Positions 1 through 5,890 of a stretch of 7,622 nt of DNA are shown here, in pieces. The notes under the pieces are model-generated. The model saw only the letters and a program-made list of their open reading frames with translations. It was not told the DNA's origin and searched no databases. The DNA is from an uncultured Ruminococcus sp. Its GTDB lineage: Bacteria > Bacillota > Clostridia > Oscillospirales > Acutalibacteraceae. Numbering within the stretch: position 1 is the first letter of the stretch; each line of letters opens with the position of its first letter. Where the stretch lies: positions 1-7,622 of the forward strand of contig CACXDE010000495.1 of NCBI GenBank assembly GCA_902766305.1. The letters run 5' to 3'. The position numbers were made by a program, and so were the translations under genes.

Positions 1-296
1 CGCAGTTCGAGATCGGTGATACGGTTCGTGTAAGCGTAAATATCCGTGAGGGAGACAGAGAAAGAATCCAGATGTTTGAGGGTACAGTCATTGCCAAGAG
101 GGGCAGCGGCGTAGCTGAAACATTTACAGTAAGACGTCTTTCATACGGCGTAGGCGTTGAGAGAGTTTTCCCTGTGAACAGTCCTAATGTTGTTGACGTT
201 AAGGTTGTCAGACATGGTAAGGTTCGCAGAAGCAAGCTTTATTATCTCCGCGGCAGAGTTGGTAAGGCTGCCAAGGTCAAGGAACAGATCAAATGA
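1..296 (+). CDS. rplS: 50S ribosomal protein L19, 3' part
   Basis: This is the C-terminal part of ribosomal protein L19, a large-subunit protein at the interface with the 30S subunit. The reading frame is open from base 3 and gives about 97 residues. They include the family signature G-D-T-V-R-V-x-V-x-I-x-E-G-x-R-E-R-I-Q-x-F-E-G near the start, then [14 protein letters not shown], and the basic R-R-S-K-L-Y-Y-L-R tail. L19 is usually about 115 residues, so roughly 18 N-terminal residues lie off the left edge. The stop is TGA at 294-296. In Bacillota, rplS normally follows rpsP/rimM/trmD and precedes lepB and rbgA, which matches what comes next here. Identification is by family motifs and is very secure. 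Confidence 0.97.
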   Translation, partial: QFEIGDTVRVSVNIREGDRERIQMFEGTVIAKRGSGVAETFTVRRLSYGVGVERVFPVNSPNVVDVKVVRHGKVRRSKLYYLRGRVGKAAKVKEQIK

Positions 297-307
297 TATA
301 GTCATGG

Positions 308-340
308 AAAAAGGGGCGGGGATGGTTCTGTCCCTTTTTT
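308..340 (+). terminator. Probable intrinsic terminator after rplS
   Basis: An A5G3 arm (308-315) can pair with a C3T5 arm (332-339), with a 16-base loop and a T6 run (335-340) that is partly in the stem. A shorter GGGA/TCCC stem inside the loop is an alternative. It starts 12 bases after the rplS stop and lies between the highly expressed ribosomal gene and the membrane-protein genes. A partial terminator that lowers readthrough into lepB is the likely role; this is inference. I see no convincing promoter immediately downstream. Confidence 0.55.
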
Positions 341-366
341 GCTATCCGTTTGTTGAGGACGAGCAT

Positions 367-840
367 ATGAACAGACGACAGAAGCACAGATCCGTTACAC
401 AGAATTATATTGACCTTACCGATTTTTTGGCAGCACTGAGAAGTGTTAAGGAATTGGTTTATGCGGTGATAATAACTGCGCTTGTTGTATCATGCGCTAT
501 GTATGTGCTGTATGATATCGTGCCTGTCAAGGGTGTGTTCAGCGGTGATACTGAAGAGGTGAGCGTTCTTATACAGGTAAGAGGCTATGATCTTCAGGAG
601 GATGATGTTGTAGTACTGAAAAAAGGAAGAAATTGTGCAACGGTTCTTTCGCAGCGGGAGAAGGAGAAGCTTCCCGGACAGGGAACGGATGATAATAATG
701 ATCTGATAGCTGTAAAGGTGAACAGCACCGGTAATAGTCAGGATATCAAGCTGATATCTTCGTCTTCTGTAGAAGGTAAGATAGGGTTTGTGGTTTTTCC
801 GCTTAACCGTTTCGGTGAGGATGTCAGAAAGCTTTTGTGA
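367..840 (+). CDS. Signal peptidase I-like membrane protein, apparently inactive
   Basis: This 157-residue protein has a basic N-terminus (MNRRQKHR), one membrane segment at about residues 30-49, and an outside domain. The domain parallels the adjacent LepB in layout: V-x-V-x-G just after the membrane segment, a D-D-V-V-V-L strand matching LepB G-D-I-V-V-I, and a C-terminal G-K-I-G-F-V-V-F-P-L-N-R-F-G matching the usual signal peptidase ending G-K-A-x-x-R-x-x-P-x-x-x-x-G. The catalytic features are missing. Where LepB has G-H-S-M this has G-V-F-S, the lysine position aligns with alanine, and there is no G-D-N-x-x-x-S-x-D-S-R box. ATG 367 is chosen because GAGGA (355-359) sits 7 bases upstream; a longer frame from 187 would run through rplS and the hairpin. 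I infer an S26-fold pseudoenzyme or a scaffold protein. The relationship is judged by eye, so the family call is moderate and the role unknown. Confidence 0.6.
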   Translation: MNRRQKHRSVTQNYIDLTDFLAALRSVKELVYAVIITALVVSCAMYVLYDIVPVKGVFSGDTEEVSVLIQVRGYDLQEDDVVVLKKGRNCATVLSQREKEKLPGQGTDDNNDLIAVKVNSTGNSQDIKLISSSSVEGKIGFVVFPLNRFGEDVRKLL

Positions 841-876
841 CAGATTTATGCTGCTGTGTTTGCAGTCTGATCGTGT

Positions 877-885
877 AAAGAGGTG
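877..885 (+). promoter_or_regulatory. Ribosome binding site fixing the lepB start
   Basis: AAAGAGGTG lies 6 bases before GTG 892. A GTG at 883 in the same frame overlaps this site itself and has no Shine-Dalgarno sequence at a proper distance, so GTG 892 is the likely start of lepB. Confidence 0.75.
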
Positions 886-891
886 CTTTTT

Positions 892-1494
892 GTGGCAGAT
901 ATTAATGAAAAGACAAAACGTGAAATTTCTGATGAGGAAATTGATATTGAAGAAGAAGAAACTATAAGCGTAACATCGTTCATTTTTGAGTGGGCTAATG
1001 CGTTTATGGTAGCGCTTATTGTTGTTGTGCTGCTGCTTACCTTTGTGTTTAGGCAGGTGACGGTAAGCGGACACTCAATGGAAGATACTCTAAGCGATAA
1101 GGACAGACTTATAATTTCGAGCTTTATGTATAAGCCTCAGTATGGCGATATTGTTGTTATCAGCCATGGTGAAAACTATGATGATCCGATAATAAAGAGG
1201 GTAATAGCTACAGAGGGTCAGTCGCTTTCCATCAACTATGATACAGGGGAAGTGAGTGTTGACGGAGTTATACTTGATGAAGAGTACATAAAGGGTATGA
1301 CGATACGTCTCAGAAATCCTCTTGATATACCAGAGAAAATTCCGGAGGGCTATATTTTTGTAATGGGTGACAACAGAGAAGGTTCCCTTGACAGCCGAAG
1401 CAATGAGATCGGTCTTATACCTGTTGAGAATATAATAGGCAAGGCTGAAATCAGGATATATCCTTTTTCAAGCTTCGGAAGTGTATATGAATGA
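892..1494 (+). CDS. lepB: Signal peptidase I
   Basis: Type I signal peptidase (family S26) cleaves signal peptides from exported proteins at the outer face of the cytoplasmic membrane. The 200-residue product starts with an acidic cytoplasmic tail (E/D-rich, residues 11-23), followed by a single membrane segment at about 34-53. The catalytic serine is Ser62 in S-G-H-S-M, and the general-base lysine is Lys102 in I-I-K-R-V-I-A. The conserved C-terminal box G-D-N-R-E-G-S-L-D-S-R-S is at 159-170, followed by I-I-G-K-A-E-I-R-I-Y-P-F at 181-192. All family boxes are intact and the length is typical for Gram-positive enzymes. The start is GTG with a good ribosome binding site. It lies 51 bases after the inactive-looking relative, as if the two arose by duplication (inference). 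Confidence 0.95.
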   Translation: MADINEKTKREISDEEIDIEEEETISVTSFIFEWANAFMVALIVVVLLLTFVFRQVTVSGHSMEDTLSDKDRLIISSFMYKPQYGDIVVISHGENYDDPIIKRVIATEGQSLSINYDTGEVSVDGVILDEEYIKGMTIRLRNPLDIPEKIPEGYIFVMGDNREGSLDSRSNEIGLIPVENIIGKAEIRIYPFSSFGSVYE

Positions 1495-1515
1495 TCTGAC
1501 TTTAGTGATGGCAAT

Positions 1516-1547
1516 AAAGCCTGTCCGCCGGCGGTGGGCAGGCTTTT
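1516..1547 (+). terminator. Strong hairpin with T run after lepB
   Basis: The arms 1516-1529 and 1533-1546 form a 14-base-pair stem with two G-T wobbles and a 3-base loop, ending in TTTT (1544-1547). It begins 22 bases after the lepB stop and finishes 21 bases before the rbgA start. It looks like an intrinsic terminator, though the T run is short, so readthrough or attenuation is possible. No clear promoter is visible between it and rbgA, which suggests rbgA still receives some readthrough. Confidence 0.7.
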
Positions 1548-1567
1548 GTGGAAATGAAAGGAAAAAT

Positions 1568-2455
1568 ATGGAAGAATTAAAGACTATACAATGGTTTCCG
1601 GGTCATATGACGAAAACAAGGAGAAAAATAGGAGCTCAGCTTAAGCTGATAGATGCTGTTGCAGTACTTCTTGACGCAAGAGTGCCATATTCAAGCTGCA
1701 ATCCTGATCTTGGAAGCCTTATCAATAATAAGCCCCGTATCTTCATCCTTAATAAAAGCGATATGGCAGATCCGAATGAAACAAAAAAATGGATAGCTCT
1801 CTTTAAACAGAAAAATGCAGCGGCAATTGCTCTTGACTGCAAATCCGGCAGAGGTCTGAATGCCTTTATTCCGACAGTAAAAAATGTTCTTGCAGACAAG
1901 ATCGAAAGCTGGAACAGAAAGGGAATGACAGGACGTACCATCAAAGTTATGGTAGTAGGGATACCTAATGTGGGAAAATCATCATTCATAAACAGAATGG
2001 TAAAACAAAACCGCGCAAAGGTGGAGGACAGACCCGGCGTTACAAGAGGCAATCAGTGGTTTACTATAGGCAAGGGATTTGATCTTCTTGATACTCCCGG
2101 AGTGCTTTGGCCAAAGTTTGATGATCCTATAGTGGGGGAGAAGCTTGCCTTTATCGGCTCAGTGAAGGATGATATACTTGATACGGAGCACCTCAGCGGA
2201 AGGCTGCTTGAATATCTGCGTGATAATCATGCTCAGGCTCTTTGTGAAAGATATAAGCTCGAGAAAGATGATATAATGACTCTTCAAGGGTATGAGATAC
2301 TTGAAATGATTGGCAGAAAAAGGGGTATGCTTATTTCCGGCGGTGAGATAAATACAGAAAGGGCTGCCGCAGCTGTTCTTGATGAATTCAGGAATGCAAC
2401 AATCGGCAGGCTGACTATAGATAAAGCGGAGGATCATACTGATGTTAGAATTTGA
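1568..2455 (+). CDS. rbgA: Ribosome biogenesis GTPase RbgA (YlqF)
   Basis: RbgA is a circularly permuted GTPase that acts late in 50S subunit assembly in Bacillota. The 295-residue protein shows the permuted motif order. G4 (N-K-S-D, 62-65) and a G5-like C-K-S-G (91-94) come before G1 (G-I-P-N-V-G-K-S, 131-138), and G3 (D-T-P-G, 175-178) follows. The N-terminal W-F-P-G-H-M (9-14) and D-A-R-V-P-Y-S (36-42) are hallmarks of the YlqF group. The C-terminal region beyond about 190 is the helical domain that contacts rRNA in this family. ATG 1568 is chosen because AAAGG (1557-1561) lies 6 bases upstream; the same frame is open further upstream but would include the terminator hairpin. It overlaps rnhB by 14 bases, which indicates translational coupling. 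Confidence 0.95.
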   Translation: MEELKTIQWFPGHMTKTRRKIGAQLKLIDAVAVLLDARVPYSSCNPDLGSLINNKPRIFILNKSDMADPNETKKWIALFKQKNAAAIALDCKSGRGLNAFIPTVKNVLADKIESWNRKGMTGRTIKVMVVGIPNVGKSSFINRMVKQNRAKVEDRPGVTRGNQWFTIGKGFDLLDTPGVLWPKFDDPIVGEKLAFIGSVKDDILDTEHLSGRLLEYLRDNHAQALCERYKLEKDDIMTLQGYEILEMIGRKRGMLISGGEINTERAAAAVLDEFRNATIGRLTIDKAEDHTDVRI

Positions 2456-3062
2456 AGAAATGTATGCCGGTCAGGGATATAAAGCAATCTGCGGAGTAGA
2501 TGAAGCCGGCAGAGGACCGCTTGCCGGACCTGTATTTGCGGCAGCAGTTATACTTCCTGAAGGTCTTGTTATAGAGGGCGTTACAGATTCAAAAAAGCTT
2601 AGCGAAAAAAAGCGTGAACAGCTTTTTGATGTTATAAAGGAAAAGGCTGTCGCATACTGCATAGCAAGCGCTTCAGTTGAGGAAATCGAGGAAATGAATA
2701 TTTTGCAGGCTGATATGTTAGCTATGAAGAGGGCAGTCGAGGGTCTTTCTGTTAAGGCAGATTTTGCAATGATAGACGGAAACAAAACTCCTGATCTCGA
2801 TATTCCTTGTGAGGCTATAGTAAAGGGCGACTCAAAAAGCGAATCAATTGCGGCAGCGTCTATTCTTGCAAAAGTCAGCAGGGACAGGCTTATGCTTGAA
2901 TTGGCTGAAAAATATCCGCAGTATATTTTTGAGAAGCATAAGGGCTATGCTACAAAGGCACACAGGGAAGCTATACTTGAGTACGGTCCATGTGAAATAC
3001 ATAGGATGTCATTTCTGAAAAAGATATTGGCGGAGAAGGAAAATGGCGGAGAAAACAAGTAA
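2442..3062 (+). CDS. rnhB: Ribonuclease HII
   Basis: RNase HII cuts the RNA strand of RNA-DNA hybrids and starts removal of single ribonucleotides from DNA. The 206-residue product has the complete motif set: [13 protein letters not shown] (18-30) with Asp20 and Glu21, I-D-G-N with Asp112, and [18 protein letters not shown] with Asp130. Together these form the expected D-E-D-D metal-binding set. The H-K-G-Y (166-169) and G-P-C-E-I-H-R (182-188) boxes near the end are also typical. GGAGG at 2428-2432 precedes ATG 2442 by 9 bases and lies inside the rbgA coding sequence. Length and motifs suggest an active enzyme. The gene overlaps rbgA at its start and yraN at its end. Confidence 0.96.
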   Translation: MLEFEEMYAGQGYKAICGVDEAGRGPLAGPVFAAAVILPEGLVIEGVTDSKKLSEKKREQLFDVIKEKAVAYCIASASVEEIEEMNILQADMLAMKRAVEGLSVKADFAMIDGNKTPDLDIPCEAIVKGDSKSESIAAASILAKVSRDRLMLELAEKYPQYIFEKHKGYATKAHREAILEYGPCEIHRMSFLKKILAEKENGGENK

Positions 3063-3438
3063 AAGAAAAATCGGTGATATGGGTGAAGCAGCAGCGGATA
3101 GATATCTTAACAAAAAGGGCTTTCGCACACTGGCGAGAAATTACCGTACTGCCGGCGGAGAAATAGATGTGATCGCTGCTGACAGTGAATACATTGTTTT
3201 TGCAGAAGTAAAGACCAGAGAGGTAAATGCCTTTGAACGTCCGTCTTCTGCCGTAGACATACGCAAGCAGAAAAAGATCATTCTTACAGCTGCGCAGTAT
3301 CTTGAGGAGAATGCTGTTGATCTTCAGCCGAGATTTGATGTTATAGAGGTAGTTTACGATAAGCGTACTGGTGTTATAGTGAGCATAGAACATATAGAGA
3401 ATGCCTTTATACAAACAGATGACTATGCAGCTTTTTGA
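3043..3438 (+). CDS. yraN: UPF0102 family protein YraN, nuclease-like fold
   Basis: This 131-residue protein belongs to the UPF0102/YraN family, found beside rnhB in many bacteria. Key elements are the N-terminal G-x-x-G-E-x-x-A (11-18), R-N-Y-R (32-35), and G-G-E-I-D (38-42) followed by F-A-E-V-K-T-R (53-59). Asp42, Glu55 and Lys57 match the D...E-x-K pattern of restriction-endonuclease-like folds. The family is thought to act on DNA or recombination intermediates, but its biochemical role is not well defined. The start at 3043 lies within the rnhB end (20-base overlap) with GGAGAAGG just upstream (3032-3039), so the two are probably translated in a coupled way. Family assignment is secure; function is tentative. 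Confidence 0.9.
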   Translation: MAEKTSKRKIGDMGEAAADRYLNKKGFRTLARNYRTAGGEIDVIAADSEYIVFAEVKTREVNAFERPSSAVDIRKQKKIILTAAQYLEENAVDLQPRFDVIEVVYDKRTGVIVSIEHIENAFIQTDDYAAF

Positions 3439-3447
3439 AAAAATATT

Positions 3448-3813
3448 ATGAAACATATTATGAAACTTAATCCCGAACCGTTTGAAATGATAAAAAGCGG
3501 TCGGAAAACAATAGAACTGCGTCTTTATGACGAAAAAAGACAGCAGATAAAATCAGGAGATATCATCCGCTTTGTCCGCACTGATGATGAAAATAATGTA
3601 ATAGAAGCCGAAGTTATCAGACTTCACCTGTTTGATGATTTTTCAAAGTTGTACAGGGAACTTCCTTTACTGAAATGCGGATATACAGAGGAGAATGCTG
3701 CATATGCTGATCCGAAGGATATGGAGATATATTATACCCCTGAAAAACAGAAAAAATACGGTGTTGTTGGTATAGAGATCAGGAATATAGAAACAGACTG
3801 CTTGATTTCTTGA
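3448..3813 (+). CDS. ASCH (PUA-like) domain protein
   Basis: A 121-residue single-domain protein with the marks of the ASCH superfamily, a PUA-like beta-barrel fold linked to RNA binding or small-nucleoside chemistry. The signature G-R-K-T-I-E-L-R is at 18-25, and I-K-S-G-D-I-I-R-F is at 34-42, where Gly-Asp marks the barrel turn. The ending Y-Y-T-P-E-K-Q-K-K-Y-G-V-V-G-I-E-I (95-111) is common in this family. The E. coli ASCH amidohydrolase YqfB uses a lysine and a nearby threonine in this loop. Here the lysine is present (Lys20) but the threonine position appears to be Glu23, so the same chemistry should not be assumed. It starts 9 bases after yraN with only a weak A-rich ribosome site; ATG 3460 is an in-frame alternative. 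Its position makes it the last gene of the cluster. Confidence 0.8.
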   Translation: MKHIMKLNPEPFEMIKSGRKTIELRLYDEKRQQIKSGDIIRFVRTDDENNVIEAEVIRLHLFDDFSKLYRELPLLKCGYTEENAAYADPKDMEIYYTPEKQKKYGVVGIEIRNIETDCLIS

Positions 3814-3846
3814 ATAAAAAACAGCAAAACTCAAATTCCGGTGATA

Positions 3847-3875
3847 TTGCAAGAGCCGGGAATGTATGATATAAT
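3847..3875 (+). promoter_or_regulatory. Sigma-A type promoter for thrC
   Basis: TTGCAA (3847-3852) and a perfect TATAAT (3870-3875) are separated by 17 bases, and TG at 3867-3868 gives an extended -10. The predicted start is near 3882, leaving a leader of about 79 bases before thrC. This is the best promoter-like sequence I see in the window. An imperfect inverted repeat, ATTCCGG (3835-3841) and CCGGGAAT (3856-3863), flanks the -35 and could be an operator, but it may be chance. Confidence 0.75.
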
Positions 3876-3898
3876 AGAAACACAATAGATTAATTGGT

Positions 3899-3964
3899 AT
3901 GGCTGTGTTATTTGCTTTTGAGAAAAATATGCAGAAATGCCAGAGAAAGAAGGAAAAATTATGA
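3899..3964 (+). CDS. Possible 21-residue leader peptide ahead of thrC
   Basis: ATG 3899 opens a 21-codon frame that begins M-A-V-L-F-A-F-E-K-N, ends in a lysine-rich tail (K-K-E-K-L), and stops at TGA 3962-3964. That TGA overlaps the thrC start ATG 3961-3963 in the ATGA arrangement typical of coupled genes. It has no Thr or Ile codons, so it does not resemble a classical threonine attenuator peptide. The ribosome site before it is weak. It could be translated to help thrC initiation, or it could be chance. Confidence 0.25.
   Translation: MAVLFAFEKNMQKCQRKKEKL
3947..3954 (+). promoter_or_regulatory. Ribosome binding site fixing the thrC start
   Basis: AAGAAGGA lies 6 bases before ATG 3961. 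The in-frame ATG 3937 would add 8 residues but has no Shine-Dalgarno sequence and would place this strong site inside the gene. Confidence 0.75.
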
Positions 3965-5463
3965 ACTATAACAGTACAAGAGATAAAAATAAGGTAGTAT
4001 CCGCTTCACAGGCTATTGCTCAGGGAATTTCCGAAGAAGGCGGACTTTTTGTACCGCAGGAGCTGCCGAAGTATTCTATGGATGACCTGAAAGCAATGCT
4101 TGAAACTGATTACCGTGGAAGAGCTAAAAAGATTATGGGTGACTTCCTCTCCGATTTTACAGCAGAGGAAATAAGTGAAAGTGTAGAGGCAGCGTATACT
4201 GCTGAAAAATTCGGCGGTGAAAATCCGGTGCCTATATCATATATCGAGAGCGAAGATAAGAAAATGTCTCTCCTTGAACTCTGGCACGGACCTACCTGCG
4301 CATTCAAAGATATGGCTTTGCAGATACTTCCTCACCTGCTCACAAAGTCTATGAAAAAGACCTGTGACGGAAAAGAGGCAGTAATACTCGTTGCAACAAG
4401 CGGCGATACAGGAAAGGCTGCTCTTGAAGGCTTCAAGGATGTTGAGGGTACAAAAATAATGGTATTCTATCCTACGGGCGGCGTTTCTCCTATGCAGAAA
4501 AGACAGATGGCTACTCAGAAGGGTGATAATGTCAGTGTTGTTGCTATAAAGGGTAACTTTGACGATGCCCAGACAGGTGTAAAGAAAATATTTACAAACA
4601 GTGAGATAAAGGAAAAGCTTGCGGCTAATAATATGCTTTTCTCAAGTGCAAACTCTATCAACTGGGGCAGACTTCTTCCTCAGATAGTATACTATTTCTC
4701 AGCATACTGCGATATGGTAAACGAGGGTAAGATATCGCTCGGCGACAGCATAAATGTCTGTGTTCCTACAGGCAATTTCGGCAATATTCTTGCGTCCTTC
4801 TATGCTATGAATATGGGACTTCCGGTGAAGAAGTTTATCTGCGCTTCAAATTCCAATAATGTCCTTACAGATTTTATCAGAACAGGTACATATGACAAAA
4901 AGAGAAAGTTCTACACAACTATTTCTCCGTCAATGGATATTCTTGTATCAAGCAATCTGGAAAGACTGCTGTACCATCTTACAGACGGAAATGCCGATAA
5001 GGTAGCAGAGCTTATGAACTCTTTAAATACTGAGGGAGTTTATTCTGTAGACGAGGATATAAAGACAAAGCTGGATAAGTATTTCTGGGGCGGATACTGT
5101 GACGATGAGAACACCGAAAAAACAATAGGTGATCTGTATAAGAACGAAAACTATCTTGCAGACACCCATACTGCTGTTGCTGTAAATGTTTACGGACAGT
5201 ATGTTAAGGAAACAGGCGATACAACACCGGTAGTTATTGCTTCTACAGCAAGCCCGTATAAATTTGCAAAGGCTGTTCTTGCAAGCGTAACTGACGAAAT
5301 ACTTCCTCAGGATGAGTTCTCAATGGTGGATGAGCTTTCGGCTAAAACAAAGACTGCTGTTCCAACACCGCTTGCTTCGCTTAAGGACGCAAAGGAGCGT
5401 TTCAGCCTTGTTTGTGAAGCAGACGAAATGCCCAAGGTAGTAATTGAAAGTCTTGGTATATGA
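3961..5463 (+). CDS. thrC: Threonine synthase
   Basis: Threonine synthase converts O-phospho-homoserine to threonine with pyridoxal phosphate, the last step of threonine synthesis, in the cytoplasm. The 500-residue product is the long form of the family, seen in E. coli and fungi, rather than the ~350-residue Bacillus form. The N-terminal T-R-D and G-I-S-E-E-G-G-L-F-V-P (22-32) are typical. The cofactor lysine is Lys116 in H-G-P-T-C-A-F-K-D-M-A-L, and the phosphate-binding S-G-D-T-G-K-A-A is at 147-154. N-S-I-N-W-G-R-L-L-P-Q, V-P-T-G-N-F-G-N and S-N-S-N-N-V-L further along are further conserved fold-type II boxes. It has its own promoter and no other threonine-pathway gene adjoins it here, so it seems to be a separate unit. 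No T-box or long leader is visible. No truncation or frameshift is seen. Confidence 0.96.
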   Translation: MNYNSTRDKNKVVSASQAIAQGISEEGGLFVPQELPKYSMDDLKAMLETDYRGRAKKIMGDFLSDFTAEEISESVEAAYTAEKFGGENPVPISYIESEDKKMSLLELWHGPTCAFKDMALQILPHLLTKSMKKTCDGKEAVILVATSGDTGKAALEGFKDVEGTKIMVFYPTGGVSPMQKRQMATQKGDNVSVVAIKGNFDDAQTGVKKIFTNSEIKEKLAANNMLFSSANSINWGRLLPQIVYYFSAYCDMVNEGKISLGDSINVCVPTGNFGNILASFYAMNMGLPVKKFICASNSNNVLTDFIRTGTYDKKRKFYTTISPSMDILVSSNLERLLYHLTDGNADKVAELMNSLNTEGVYSVDEDIKTKLDKYFWGGYCDDENTEKTIGDLYKNENYLADTHTAVAVNVYGQYVKETGDTTPVVIASTASPYKFAKAVLASVTDEILPQDEFSMVDELSAKTKTAVPTPLASLKDAKERFSLVCEADEMPKVVIESLGI

Positions 5464-5514
5464 ACAGAAGAGCATTAAGAATGATGGGGATTTTTTCAGA
5501 AAGGATCTGTTTGC

Positions 5515-5829
5515 ATGGGTATTGATTGGGAAGATCTGTTAGGAATTGATGACGGAACCTACAGCAACGAAGATATGGCTTATGCTTATGAGGATAGTAT
5601 TCCTGATCCTGACGATTATCGTTATGATCATGATTATTATGATGAAGATGAATACTATGAAGAAGATTCCGATGAGTATGAGGATGAAGATGAAGAATAC
5701 GAAGAAGATTATAATGAGTATGAAGAATATTCCGACGATGATGATGAAGTAAAGGAAAATGCCGGGGATTCCGATGAGTTTCTTGAATTATTGTCAAATC
5801 TGAGCGAAGATGATCAATTTCCTTTATAA
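5515..5829 (+). CDS. Hyperacidic tyrosine-rich small protein, function unknown
   Basis: I do not recognise a family for this 104-residue protein. By count it has 26 Asp, 22 Glu and 14 Tyr, against one Lys, one Arg and one His, so 46 percent of residues are acidic. A short, more ordinary N-terminus (M-G-I-D-W-E-D-L-L-G-I-D) and C-terminus (F-L-E-L-L-S-N-L) flank a low-complexity core at about residues 35-86. The core holds an approximate 14-residue repeat: E-E-D-S-D-E-Y-E at 5659 and E-E-D-Y-N-E-Y-E at 5701, 42 bases apart. There is no signal peptide or membrane segment, so it should be cytoplasmic and mostly disordered, though metal or basic-protein binding is conceivable. A good ribosome site (AGAAAGGAT, 5498-5506) supports translation. 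It lies 51 bases after thrC and 61 bases before the phosphoesterase, so co-transcription is plausible. Confidence 0.75.
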   Translation: MGIDWEDLLGIDDGTYSNEDMAYAYEDSIPDPDDYRYDHDYYDEDEYYEEDSDEYEDEDEEYEEDYNEYEEYSDDDDEVKENAGDSDEFLELLSNLSEDDQFPL

Positions 5830-5875
5830 TAGGACATCAGGAGAATTATTAATAGGTTATTGGTATATACGGGAC

Positions 5876-5884
5876 AAGGGAGGT
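5876..5884 (+). promoter_or_regulatory. Ribosome binding site fixing the phosphoesterase start
   Basis: AAGGGAGGT ends 6 bases before ATG 5891, a near-ideal arrangement. The frame is open back to ATG 5810, but that start has no such site, overlaps the acidic-protein gene, and would add 27 residues not expected before the M-A-V-F-T-I-A-D-L-H opening. Confidence 0.85.
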
Positions 5885-5890
5885 AATGAA

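Noticed and set aside
187..366. N-terminal extension of the signal peptidase-like gene starting inside rplS
   Set aside because: It overlaps rplS in another frame, runs through the terminator hairpin and has no ribosome site; ATG 367 has GAGGA at the right distance.
883..891. Earlier GTG start for lepB
   Set aside because: This GTG is part of the Shine-Dalgarno sequence AAAGAGGTG, which serves GTG 892.
490..1074. Minus-strand open frame opposite the signal peptidase genes
   Set aside because: It is antisense to two well-supported genes and has a low-complexity, basic translation without recognisable motifs.
3882..3960. Riboswitch, T-box or threonine attenuator before thrC
   Set aside because: The leader is only about 79 bases, with no T-box sequence, no terminator hairpin and no run of Thr/Ile codons.
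5402..5797. Histidine-rich minus-strand open frame
   Set aside because: It is the antisense image of Asp codons in the acidic gene (GAT reads as ATC and CAT-type codons in other frames), with no ribosome site and extending into thrC.
5825..5830. TATAAT as a promoter for the phosphoesterase
   Set aside because: There is no -35 at 16-18 bases upstream and no extended -10; the nearest TTGTCA is 28 bases away. It also overlaps the acidic-protein stop codon.
5810..5890. N-terminal extension of the phosphoesterase
   Set aside because: It overlaps the acidic-protein gene and has no ribosome site, whereas AAGGGAGGT sits 6 bases before ATG 5891.
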